From: Azospirillum picis
GTDB taxonomy: Bacteria; Pseudomonadota; Alphaproteobacteria; Azospirillales; Azospirillaceae
Assembly (NCBI RefSeq): GCF_017876115.1
Contig: NZ_JAGINO010000004.1
Span: 186,001-250,000, forward strand
Direction: 5' to 3'
Length of the DNA stretch: 64,000 nt
The position numbers and the translations under genes were made by a program. The notes below the pieces were generated by a model. The model saw only the letters and a list, made by a program, of their open reading frames with translations, was not told where the DNA came from and ran no database searches. Below, in pieces: positions 42,597-54,203 of the stretch. How positions within the stretch are numbered: the stretch's first letter is position 1; each line of letters begins with the position of its first letter.

Positions 42597-43910
42597 ATGA
42601 GCAAGACCAAGCGCGCGTTGATCATCAGCCATGGCCATCCCTCCTTCTCTCTGGGCGGGGGTGAGGTCGCCTCCTACAACCTGCATAACGGCCTCCACGA
42701 GTTGCCGGGGTGGGAAAGCCACTATCTGGCCCGTACCGCACCGCCGATCACCCGCCACAGCGGTTCGGCCCTGATGGCGCTGCGCCAGAAGGAGCGGGAA
42801 GTCCTCTACTACGCGAACGATTACGACCATTTCCGCCTGTCCAACCGCAACCTGCCGGGGTTGGAGAAGGATTTCGTCCGCTATGTCCGCGACCTCCAGC
42901 CGGATGTCGTGAACTTCCATCACTTCCTGGGACTGGGGATCGAGACGATCCAGGCGGTCCGCCAAGCCCTGCCGCGCGTGCCGATCGTCGTGACCCTGCA
43001 CGAGTATCTGTCGATCTGCCATCACCATGGCCAGATGGTGAAGACCAGCCGCAATGCGCTGTGCTACCGCTCCAGCCCGGCCGACTGCGCCGGCTGTTTC
43101 CCGCATATCGGCGAGGCGGAATTCTTCAAGCGCGAGCTGTTCCTGAAGACTTTCCTGGAGCAGGCGGATTTCTACGTCAGTCCGTCCAATTTTCTGATCG
43201 ACCGCTACGTCGACTGGGGGTTGCCGCGGGAGAAGTTCCGCATGATCGAAAACGGGCTGACCATCGAGGGCGTGGCGCCGCCGCGTCCGCTGGCCCGCGG
43301 CGGCAAGCGCAACCGCTTCGCCTTCTTCGGCCAGCTCACCGAGTTCAAGGGCGCGCATCTTCTGGTGGAGGCGGTGTCGCGCCTATCGGAGAAGGCGTGG
43401 GGCGAGGACGGTGCGCTGATGATCTTCGGCGGCAACCTGGAACGCCAGCCGGAAGCCTACCAGAAGCGCTTCAACGATGCGGTCGAAAAGGCTGGGGACC
43501 GGGTACGCTTCTACGGCAGCTACCGTTCCGCCGAGTTGCCGGGGCTGATGAAGGACGTCGACTGGATGATCATCCCGTCGATCTGGTGGGAGAATTCGCC
43601 GGTGGTGATCCAGGAGGCCTTTCTGCATGGCCGGCCGATCATCGCCAGCAACATCGGCGGCATGGCGGAAAAGGTGACCCACGGCGTCGACGGCTTGAAC
43701 TTCCGCAACGGCAGCGTCGAGGATCTGGTGGACCGCATGACCGAGGCGCTGACCACCCCCGACCTGTGGGACCGGCTGCGCCTGCGCATCCGCCGCCCGA
43801 TCGACCGTGCCGAATGCGCCCGCCAGCATGCCGAGCTGTTCGACGCGCTGCTGGTCCGTGCGGCCGGCTCTGCCACCCTTCCCGAACGCGCCGTCGCGCA
43901 GCGATCGTGA
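42597..43910 (+). CDS. GT4 family glycosyltransferase
   Basis: A 437-residue GT-B enzyme with SHGHPSFSLGGGEVASYNLH at the N-terminus, VTLHEYLSICHHHGQMV and a Cys-rich loop (CYRSSPADCAGCFP) in the middle. The acceptor/donor domain has FFGQLTEFKGAH and the EX7E motif PSIWWENSPVVIQEAFLHG, then NIGGMAEKV. It is a paralogue of the enzyme at 38897. Likely donor: a nucleotide hexose. The ATG at 42597 gives a clean N-terminus. A palindromic repeat separates it from the gene before. Confidence 0.88.
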   Translation: MSKTKRALIISHGHPSFSLGGGEVASYNLHNGLHELPGWESHYLARTAPPITRHSGSALMALRQKEREVLYYANDYDHFRLSNRNLPGLEKDFVRYVRDLQPDVVNFHHFLGLGIETIQAVRQALPRVPIVVTLHEYLSICHHHGQMVKTSRNALCYRSSPADCAGCFPHIGEAEFFKRELFLKTFLEQADFYVSPSNFLIDRYVDWGLPREKFRMIENGLTIEGVAPPRPLARGGKRNRFAFFGQLTEFKGAHLLVEAVSRLSEKAWGEDGALMIFGGNLERQPEAYQKRFNDAVEKAGDRVRFYGSYRSAELPGLMKDVDWMIIPSIWWENSPVVIQEAFLHGRPIIASNIGGMAEKVTHGVDGLNFRNGSVEDLVDRMTEALTTPDLWDRLRLRIRRPIDRAECARQHAELFDALLVRAAGSATLPERAVAQRS

Positions 43911-43993
43911 CTGGCCGCCAAGACCCCGTTCCGCCCGGCCGCCAGCCGGGCACCCGTCATCCCGCACAGTTGCTTCATTCAGGGAGAGCCGCC

Positions 43994-45181
43994 TTGGCCA
44001 ACATCCTCGTCATGATTCCGTCGGGCGAAGTCTATGATCATGACTGCGTGCGCTGGTACAACCACAGCGACATCCAGCGCAGCATCAACCACTATCACAA
44101 CATCGGTGACGCCTTCGTCTATGACTCCTCGCTGAAGCTGCTGGCGTACGACAAGCTGGATGTGCTGGAGATCCGCGAGTTCCGCCAGGACGTCGTCGAC
44201 CGCATCAACGCCGAGTATGATTATGTCTTCCTGCGCGGCAGCAACTATATCCATGACTCGATGGACTGGCCGGCGGCCACACTGCAGGTCCTCTCCAAGC
44301 TCCGCATCCCGGTGATCGGCTTTGGTGTCGGTGCCCAGGCGCCGGCGACCGGCAAGCTGCAGCTCACCGAGGAAAGCAAGCGCATCTGGCGGACCATCGC
44401 CGACAAGTCGGCGACGCTCGGCGTCCGCGGCACCTACACGGCCGAGGTGCTGTGGGACCTCGGCATCAAGAACACCCGCATCGTCGGCTGCCCCACCGCT
44501 TTCCGCAACCGCGATCCGGAACTGCGGATCGACCTTCCGGCATTGGACAGCGTGCGCAAGGTCGGCGTCACCATGCGCCGCGAGGTCTCCAAGCACTACT
44601 CGCCGGATGTCCGCAAGTATCTTGAACGCCACCGCGATTTCGTCAAGGACGTGTCCCGCCGCTTCGACACCGTGCTGATGATGCAGGGCGAGGTCGAGGA
44701 AAAGAAGCTGATGTGGGGCACCGACGAACAAAAGGCCGAGGCATGGACCCAGCTTCACGAGAACGACTGGCTGAGGCAGTGGTACTTCGACGAGGAGATG
44801 GACGGGCTGTACCGCAACCGACTGTGGTATTCGGATGTCGTCGCCGACTATGAGAGTCTCGTCCGGTCGAAGGACCTGGTGCTCGGCTATCGCCTCCACG
44901 GCAACCTCATGGCCCTGTCCAACGGCACGCCGTCTGTCTACTTCAGCTACGACAGCCGCACCGCCGAGTTCGCGGAGACCTTCGCGATCCCCTGCTACAA
45001 TGTTTATTCCGACAAGCCTTTCGTGCTTGAGGAGTACTGGGACCAGGCGCTGTTCGAGAAGTTCAACCGCACCTATTATCAGCGTTACCGCGACATGCGG
45101 GAATTCCTGGACGAGAACTACATCCCGCACCGCATGCCGAGTCACACCCTCCGCCGGACGGTCGAGCGCAAGGCCGCGTAA
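43994..45181 (+). CDS. Polysaccharide pyruvyl transferase family protein
   Basis: A 395-residue protein of the PssM/CsaB-like pyruvyl transferase family. Recognisable parts are HNIGDAFVYDSSLKLL, FLRGSNYIH, VIGFGVGAQAP, LGVRGTYTAEVLWDLG and, near the C-terminus, GYRLHGNLMALSNGTPSVYFSYD. The family transfers pyruvate from phosphoenolpyruvate to sugar hydroxyls as a ketal, adding negative charge to surface glycans. A TTG start (43994) is chosen because GGGAGA lies 7 bases upstream; an ATG six codons later is the alternative. Confidence 0.8.
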   Translation: MANILVMIPSGEVYDHDCVRWYNHSDIQRSINHYHNIGDAFVYDSSLKLLAYDKLDVLEIREFRQDVVDRINAEYDYVFLRGSNYIHDSMDWPAATLQVLSKLRIPVIGFGVGAQAPATGKLQLTEESKRIWRTIADKSATLGVRGTYTAEVLWDLGIKNTRIVGCPTAFRNRDPELRIDLPALDSVRKVGVTMRREVSKHYSPDVRKYLERHRDFVKDVSRRFDTVLMMQGEVEEKKLMWGTDEQKAEAWTQLHENDWLRQWYFDEEMDGLYRNRLWYSDVVADYESLVRSKDLVLGYRLHGNLMALSNGTPSVYFSYDSRTAEFAETFAIPCYNVYSDKPFVLEEYWDQALFEKFNRTYYQRYRDMREFLDENYIPHRMPSHTLRRTVERKAA

Positions 45182-45201
45182 GCCGCCTTGCACAGGTGAA
45201 A

Positions 45202-45227
45202 CTCCCCTCTCCATCCTGGGGAGGGGG
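45202..45227. repeat. Short palindromic repeat
   Basis: CTCCCCTCTCC and GGGGAGGGGG flank ATCCT about 20 bases after the pyruvyl transferase stop. It is similar in type to the other intercistronic hairpins of the window. Confidence 0.5.
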
Positions 45228-45288
45228 CGATGACGGGAGGCCGGCGATGGGCGGCGTGCCTTCCCGCAAACCAACTGGAGAGGGTGTC

Positions 45289-46080
45289 ATGTCCGCCACC
45301 GCGAAGATCGTCGACCTGCACGAGGCTTCGGCCGAGGCCGGTCCGCAGCCGGCCGCGATCGAGGGCCACATCGACGCCGTGCAGGACGGCCGGCTCTTCG
45401 GCTGGGCCTGGGATCGCAACCATCCGGGCGACCGGCTGACGGTGGAACTCCGGCTGGAGCGCGACGGCGGGCCGCCTTTGTCCCTGACACGGGTGGCGGC
45501 CGACCGGCCGCGCCCCGACCTCGCCGGCGGCGGCATCGGTGACGGCGCCCATGCCTTCGAAGCCGAGCTGGCCCTGCCGGAAGGTGCGGATCCGGTGCGG
45601 GTGGTGGCGGTCGTCGGCAGTCCCAGCACGGGCGAGACCACGATCTTCGCTCAGCCGAGCCCGGAGGACCAGAGGCTCGACCGCCTGCTGGGGCAGCATC
45701 TTCAGCGCCTGTCCGAGCGGATCGACGCTCTGCGCCGCGACCAGCGGCAGCTCGCTGCCGGGCAGCAGGCGCTGGGACGCCTCACGCGGGAAGCGGGCGA
45801 GGGGGTGGCCGCGCTGCGGGCCGATGCCGGACGAGCGGAGACGGCGCAGGGCGAGCATCATGACGCCGTCGTCGACGCGGTCGCCGGCCCGCTGCGGGAG
45901 CTGTCCGAGCGCATCGGGGGGCTTGAGGTCTTCCTGATGCGCATGGACCAGAGCCTGCGCACCCTGGACAGGTTGCTCGCCGACAAATCCGGCAGTCCGG
46001 GCTGGCCGCCTGTCGTGGCCGTTCTGGCCTCCGCCGGTGCGTTCCTTGCGGCTATGGCCGGCATGCTGCTGTTCCGCTGA
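45289..46080 (+). CDS. Tail-anchored coiled-coil protein with GW-type N-terminal segment
   Basis: A 263-residue protein. Residues ~20-120 form a beta-rich segment with GRLFGWAWDRNHPGDRL and a DLAGGGIGDGAHAFEAEL ending, similar to segments in the two large GT2-like proteins of the locus. Residues ~125-225 are predicted coiled coil (repeated Leu/Arg/Glu/Gln heptads). A C-terminal hydrophobic span (VVAVLASAGAFLAAMAGMLLF) ends in Arg, giving a tail anchor. No signal peptide. TGGAGAGGG precedes the ATG. It may hold glycosyltransferases at the membrane (inference). No family recognised. Confidence 0.6.
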   Translation: MSATAKIVDLHEASAEAGPQPAAIEGHIDAVQDGRLFGWAWDRNHPGDRLTVELRLERDGGPPLSLTRVAADRPRPDLAGGGIGDGAHAFEAELALPEGADPVRVVAVVGSPSTGETTIFAQPSPEDQRLDRLLGQHLQRLSERIDALRRDQRQLAAGQQALGRLTREAGEGVAALRADAGRAETAQGEHHDAVVDAVAGPLRELSERIGGLEVFLMRMDQSLRTLDRLLADKSGSPGWPPVVAVLASAGAFLAAMAGMLLFR

Positions 46081-46192
46081 GCCGGAGGGTTCCGCTACAC
46101 GGAAGGTCAGGCAACCGTGGGGGCTTGGCGGGTGTTGACATCCTGCGGCCGTTCGCGGGCCGCGTGGTGCCAATGACCGGAGCCAGCCCATC

Positions 46193-49630
<3,438 letters not shown>

Positions 49631-49759
49631 CCTTGTCCGCGGGGGAGGGGGAAAGCAATTCGGGAGCAAGCGGCGGAGTGCGCCGTCGTCCATGTCGTTC
49701 CAGATTGGCGTCCAACCCCGCCGGCAACGCCGGTATGGTTCTGGATGGGAGAGGAAGCC

Positions 49760-50863
49760 ATGACCGCTGCACCCGATACCGAAAGTCCGGGCACTGAAAC
49801 GCTGGACCCCCGCCCCCTGGATGCCGAGCGCTGGGACGCTCTGCGCCGGCGCGACCCCACCGCCGATGGCCGGTTCGTCTATGCCGTGCGTAGCACCGGC
49901 GTCTATTGCCGGCCGAGCTGCGCGGCGCGACCGGCGCGGCGTGAGAACGTCGTCTTCTTCGCCAGCAACGCGGAGGCCGAACAGGCGGGCTTTCGTCCGT
50001 GCAAGCGCTGCCGTCCGGACGGAGCCAGTCAGGCGGAACGGTGGGCCGAACTCGTCGCCCGTGCCTGCCGCCTGATCGATGAGGCGGAGGAGGCTCCGGC
50101 ACTGGGCGGGCTGGCCGAGGCGGTCGGGATGAGCCCCCACCATTTCCATCGCGTCTTCAAGCAGCTCACTGGCGTGACGCCGCGGGCCTATGGCGCTGCC
50201 TGCCGCGCTGCCCGGGTCGCCGGCAGCCTGCCCACCTCCGCAAGCGTGACCGAAGCGATCTATGAAGCGGGTTACGCCTCGTCCGGGCGCTTCTACGAGG
50301 CGGCCGGCGCGCGGCTGGGGATGACGCCGACCGCCTTCCGCCGGGGCGGGCAAGGGGAGACGATCCGCTTTGCCGTCGGGGCCTGCAGCCTGGGCGCCAT
50401 CCTGGTGGCGGCCACTGGGCGCGGGGTATGCGCCATCACGCTGGGGGAGGATCCGGATGCGCTGGTCCGCGACCTCCAGGAACGCTTCCCGAAGGCCGAG
50501 CTGATCGGTGGGGATGCGGCATTCGAGGCGATGGTTGCCCAGGTGGTCGGCTTCGTCGAGGCGCCCGGGACCGGGCTGGACCTGCCGCTTGACATCGGGG
50601 GCACGGCGTTCCAGCAACGGGTCTGGCAGGCACTGCGGGCTGTCCCGCCCGGCCGGACCGTCACCTACACCGACATCGCCCGCGCCATCGGCGCGCCGGC
50701 GGCTGTGCGGGCCGTGGGAGCCGCCTGCGGCGCCAATCCCATCGCCGTGGCGATCCCCTGCCACCGGGTGGTGCGCACGGACGGGGCGCTTGCCGGCTAT
50801 CGCTGGGGCGTGGAGCGCAAGCGCGCCCTGCTGCGGCGCGAGAGCGAGGAGGCATCGCGATGA
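49760..50863 (+). CDS. ada: Bifunctional adaptive-response protein Ada
   Basis: A 367-residue Ada. The N-terminal zinc/methyl-acceptor domain keeps GVYCRPSCAARPARRENVVFF and GFRPCKRCRP (four Cys; the first accepts the methyl from phosphotriesters). An AraC-type HTH follows (SPHHFHRVFKQLTGVTPRAY). The C-terminal O6-methylguanine-DNA methyltransferase has IPCHRVVR with the acceptor Cys. Methylated Ada activates repair genes. GGGAGAGGAAG precedes the ATG at 49760. Its stop overlaps the 2OG-Fe(II) oxygenase start (ATGA). Confidence 0.95.
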   Translation: MTAAPDTESPGTETLDPRPLDAERWDALRRRDPTADGRFVYAVRSTGVYCRPSCAARPARRENVVFFASNAEAEQAGFRPCKRCRPDGASQAERWAELVARACRLIDEAEEAPALGGLAEAVGMSPHHFHRVFKQLTGVTPRAYGAACRAARVAGSLPTSASVTEAIYEAGYASSGRFYEAAGARLGMTPTAFRRGGQGETIRFAVGACSLGAILVAATGRGVCAITLGEDPDALVRDLQERFPKAELIGGDAAFEAMVAQVVGFVEAPGTGLDLPLDIGGTAFQQRVWQALRAVPPGRTVTYTDIARAIGAPAAVRAVGAACGANPIAVAIPCHRVVRTDGALAGYRWGVERKRALLRRESEEASR

Positions 50864-51603
50864 CGTCGCCCGCCTCCGCTTGCGTCATGCCGGCCGGCCG
50901 GCTCGCCGCCCTGGTGGACGGGCTCGACTGGGAGCGCATCGGCGCCGATCTGGACGAGGCTGGCCACGCCCTGACCGGGCCATTGCTGACGCCGTCGGAA
51001 TGTTCCGGACTGTCGGCGCTCTATGAGCACGATCAACCCTTCCGCAGCCGCGTGGTGATGGAGCGGCACGGCTTCGGCAAGGGCGAGTACAAGTACTTCG
51101 CCGACCCGCTGCCGGAAGCAGTGGCCAACCTGCGGGCGCTGCTCTATCGGCGACTGGCACCGGTCGCCAACCGCTGGGCGACGGCGATGGCGCTCGACCA
51201 CCGCTACCCGGCGGACCATGGCGAGTTCCTCGATCGTTGCCATGCCGCGGGGCAGCGGCGGCCGACTCCGCTGCTGCTGAAATACCGCCCCGGCGACTAC
51301 AACTGCCTGCACCAGGATCTCTACGGCGAGACGGTGTTCCCGCTGCAGATGGCGGTCCTGCTGTCGGTGCCGGGCACCGACTTCTCCGGCGGTGAGTTCG
51401 TCCTGACGGAACAGCGCCCGCGGATGCAGTCGCGCGCCACCGTCGTTCCGCTGTCGCAGGGGATGGGGGTGGTCTTCGCGGTCGACCAGCGCCCGGTACA
51501 GGGCATACGCGGCACCTACCGCGTCCGCCACCGACACGGCGTCAGCCTGCTGCGGTCGGGCGAGCGCTTCATGCTCGGCATCATCTTCCACGACGCCGCG
51601 TGA
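50860..51603 (+). CDS. 2OG-Fe(II) dioxygenase (prolyl-hydroxylase/AlkB-like fold)
   Basis: A 247-residue protein with the iron triad and 2-oxoglutarate Arg: YNCLHQDLYG (His-x-Asp), then RVRHRHGVSLL (distal His) and GERFMLGIIF (Arg). FSGGEFVLTEQRP is typical of the double-stranded beta-helix. This family is found next to Ada in many proteobacteria and is not canonical AlkB. Coupling by a 4-base overlap to ada suggests a role in alkylation damage, or its control by Ada (inference). Confidence 0.85.
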   Translation: MTSPASACVMPAGRLAALVDGLDWERIGADLDEAGHALTGPLLTPSECSGLSALYEHDQPFRSRVVMERHGFGKGEYKYFADPLPEAVANLRALLYRRLAPVANRWATAMALDHRYPADHGEFLDRCHAAGQRRPTPLLLKYRPGDYNCLHQDLYGETVFPLQMAVLLSVPGTDFSGGEFVLTEQRPRMQSRATVVPLSQGMGVVFAVDQRPVQGIRGTYRVRHRHGVSLLRSGERFMLGIIFHDAA

Positions 51604-51610
51604 GGCCCGT

Positions 51611-52411
51611 TCAGCCCGCGGCCGGAGCCCGCGAGCCCATGCCGCGGGCAGGGGAGTAACCGCGCACCGCCAGCGCTGCGAACAGCAGCGTCGCCCCGGC
51701 CACCACCGCCAGCCCTTGGCCGTCGAGCTGGCCGTAAAGCGCGAAGCGGATCAATTCGACGCCGTGGGTGAAGGGGTTGAGGCTGCAAAGCCACCACAGC
51801 AGCGGCCCGGCCTCCTCCATCCGGTAGAGCGGGTAGAGAGCGGAGGACAGGAAGAACAGCGGGAAGACGACGAAATTCATCACGCCGGCGAAATTCTCAA
51901 GCTGGCGGATGGTGGATGCCAGGACCATCCCCAACGCCCCCAGCATCAGCCCGTTCAACAGCAGTGCAGGCAGCACCGTCAGCGGTGCCATAGTCGGCAG
52001 GTCGATGCCATAGAGCCGGACGATCAGCAGGAAGGCCGCCACCTGCAGCACCGACACCACGACCCCTCCCAGCAGGCGTGCCATCAGCAGGAAGCCGCGT
52101 GGCAGCGGGCTGGTCAGCAGCACGCGCATGCTGCCCATCTCACGGTCGTAGACCATCGACAGTGATCCCTGCATGCCGTTGAACAGTTGGATCATGCCGA
52201 TCAGCCCCGGCACGATGTAGACCTCGTAAGGGATGTAGGTCTCGTAGGGCGGGATGATCGCGATGCCCAGCGCGGCGCGGAAGCCGGCGGCGAAGACGAA
52301 CAGCCAGACCAGCGGACGCACCAGCGCCCCCAGGAAACGTTCGCGCTGGTGGACGAAGCGCAGCACCTCGCGCGCCACGATCCCGCGCAACGCGATCAGC
52401 CAGATGGTCAT
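51611..52411 (-). CDS. ABC-2 type permease of a PQQ-alcohol-dehydrogenase-linked transporter (PedC-like)
   Basis: A 266-residue ABC-2 permease with about six membrane spans (FLGALVRPLVWLFVFAAGF, MARLLGGVVVSVLQVAAFLLIV, VVFPLFFLSSALYPLYRM and others). It overlaps the ATPase gene by 4 bases and is last in a four-gene minus-strand operon (binding protein, beta-propeller, ATPase, permease) next to a quinoprotein dehydrogenase. The same set in Pseudomonas putida (PedA1A2BC) is needed for efficient lanthanide uptake. Assignment here rests on order and family. Confidence 0.85.
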   Translation of the reverse strand: MTIWLIALRGIVAREVLRFVHQRERFLGALVRPLVWLFVFAAGFRAALGIAIIPPYETYIPYEVYIVPGLIGMIQLFNGMQGSLSMVYDREMGSMRVLLTSPLPRGFLLMARLLGGVVVSVLQVAAFLLIVRLYGIDLPTMAPLTVLPALLLNGLMLGALGMVLASTIRQLENFAGVMNFVVFPLFFLSSALYPLYRMEEAGPLLWWLCSLNPFTHGVELIRFALYGQLDGQGLAVVAGATLLFAALAVRGYSPARGMGSRAPAAG

Positions 52412-53214
52412 GCCGCCGCTTCCCCGATCGACGAGGATTCCTTGGCCGGCCGCGTCGCGGTCAGCCGGTCGAAGGCTTCCGCCACCGTGGCGCAGCCGGC
52501 TGCGGCGCTCACCGCGGGCGCAGCGCCGCTCGCCCGCACGCGTCCGCGGTGCAGCACCACCACATGATCGGTGGCGGGATCGATCTCGTCGATCAGGTGG
52601 GTTGCCCACAACACCGCGATGCGGTCGCCGTCGTCGCCAGTGCCGTCGCCTGCGCACAGCGCGTGGACGTGGCGGATCAGGGTGCGCCGGGCTGGGATGT
52701 CGAGCCCGACCGTCGGCTCGTCGAGCAGCAGCAGGCTGGGGCGGTGCAGCAGGGCGCGGGCGATCTCCGCCCGGCGGCGATGGCCACCGTTCAGCGCCCG
52801 GACCTTTTCCCCGGCCCGCTCGTACAGCGAAAGCCGCACCAGTTCGGCTTCAATCCGCCGGTTGGCCTCACGCCGGCCTATGCCGTGCAGGGCGGCGAAA
52901 TAGCGCAGGTTCTGCATGACCGTCAGGTCGAGGTCGAGGGTCGGCTGCTGGAACACCACGCCCATGCGCGCCAGGGCCTTTCCGGGCTCAAGGGCGATGT
53001 CGTGGCCGTGGATGCGCACATGCCCGGCGGTCGGTCGCAGCAGGCCGGTGGCGAGGGCGAACAGCGTGCTCTTGCCGGCGCCATTGGGGCCGAGCAGGCA
53101 GGTGAAATGCCCGGGCATCACCGTGAAGGCGGCGTCCTCCAGCGCCATGCGCCCGCCGCCGTAGCTGTGGCGCAATCCCGCCGCCTCCAGTGCCGGAACC
53201 GTCATCCGCCTCAT
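52408..53214 (-). CDS. ABC transporter ATPase, PQQ-alcohol-dehydrogenase-linked (PedB-like)
   Basis: A 268-residue ATPase. Walker A GPNGAGKST, Q-loop VVFQQPTLDLDLTVMQNL, a signature of the form LNGGHRRRAEIARALL, and Walker B LLLLDEPTVGLD. The LNGGHRRR signature and TLDLDLT Q-loop are typical of the ATPase of the PQQ-dependent alcohol dehydrogenase system. The short C-terminal extension (SAAAGCATVAEAFDRLTA) is also typical. It overlaps the permease by 4 bases and the beta-propeller gene by 4. Confidence 0.9.
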   Translation of the reverse strand: MRRMTVPALEAAGLRHSYGGGRMALEDAAFTVMPGHFTCLLGPNGAGKSTLFALATGLLRPTAGHVRIHGHDIALEPGKALARMGVVFQQPTLDLDLTVMQNLRYFAALHGIGRREANRRIEAELVRLSLYERAGEKVRALNGGHRRRAEIARALLHRPSLLLLDEPTVGLDIPARRTLIRHVHALCAGDGTGDDGDRIAVLWATHLIDEIDPATDHVVVLHRGRVRASGAAPAVSAAAGCATVAEAFDRLTATRPAKESSSIGEAAA

Positions 53215-54203
53215 CCTTTCACCGCGACGCCCCAGGGATAGCGGCCGACCTTGATCGACTTGGTGACCGTCAGGCTGTCGATGTCGATGACCGACACGTC
53301 GCCGCTGACCCCGTTGGTGGTGTAGAGGGTCTTCTGGTCGGGCGTCAGCGCGAGCTGCCAGACGCGCCGGCCGACCAGCAGGTAGTCCTTCACCTCGTAG
53401 GTTTTGGCATCCACCACCGCGACATGGTTGGCCGGCCCGAGCGCGACGAAGGCGTAGCGGCCGTCGTCGGTCAGCTTGACCCCCACCGGCTGGATGCGGT
53501 CCTTGGACACGCCCTTGATGCGGAAGTCGATGACCTTCTGGACCTTGTGCGTCGCGCTGTCGACCACGCTGACGGTGCCGCCGATCTCCGACGACACCCA
53601 GAGCTGTGCCCCGTCCCTGGTGAACTGGGCGTAGCGCGGGCGCGGGCCGACCAGGGTGTTGTCGACCACGGCGCGCTTCTCCATGTCGATCCAGTGGACC
53701 ATGCTGGTCGTCTCGGAGGTGTTGACGCCCCAGCGGCCGTCCGGGCTGACGTCCATCCCCTCGGGCTCCACCCCGACGTCGACCTGGAAGGCGACCTTGC
53801 GCGACGGCACGTCCACCACGGTGACGATGTTGCTGTCCTCATTGGCGATGAACAGGCTTTTCCCGTCGGGGCTGAGGGCGAACTGCTCCGGATCCTCGCC
53901 CGACGGCAGGTTGTGGATCACCTTCTTGCTGGCGAGGTCGAGAACCTGGACGGCATGGTCGTCGCTGGCGCAGATGAAGAGCTGCGAGCCGTCCTTGGAC
54001 AGGGTGATGCCGCGTGGCCGCTTTCCCACCTTGATGGTGTCGGTCACGGCCATGGTCTTGCCGTCGATGATCGACAGCGAGTTGTCCTTCTCGTTGGACA
54101 CATAGATCGTCTGGGCGCCCGCGGCACCGGCCAGGCCGGCGGCCAGGAGGGCAGGGAGGATCGAGGCGGCGATGCGGCGGGAGGCGGTGCGGGAGGCGGT
54201 CAT
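53211..54203 (-). CDS. Periplasmic YVTN-family beta-propeller, PQQ-catabolism-associated
   Basis: A 330-residue protein with an N-terminal signal peptide (ILPALLAAGLAGAAGA) followed by seven YVTN-type blades (TIYVSNEKDNSLSIIDGKT, KSLFIANEDSNIVTVVDV, ALTPDQKTLYTTNGVSGDVSVIDI and similar). This is the beta-propeller that accompanies the ABC genes of PQQ-alcohol-dehydrogenase systems. It may bind the transported metal or a metallophore, or sense the periplasm; its function is not settled. It overlaps the ATPase gene by 4 bases and the binding-protein gene by 4. Confidence 0.9.
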   Translation of the reverse strand: MTASRTASRRIAASILPALLAAGLAGAAGAQTIYVSNEKDNSLSIIDGKTMAVTDTIKVGKRPRGITLSKDGSQLFICASDDHAVQVLDLASKKVIHNLPSGEDPEQFALSPDGKSLFIANEDSNIVTVVDVPSRKVAFQVDVGVEPEGMDVSPDGRWGVNTSETTSMVHWIDMEKRAVVDNTLVGPRPRYAQFTRDGAQLWVSSEIGGTVSVVDSATHKVQKVIDFRIKGVSKDRIQPVGVKLTDDGRYAFVALGPANHVAVVDAKTYEVKDYLLVGRRVWQLALTPDQKTLYTTNGVSGDVSVIDIDSLTVTKSIKVGRYPWGVAVKG

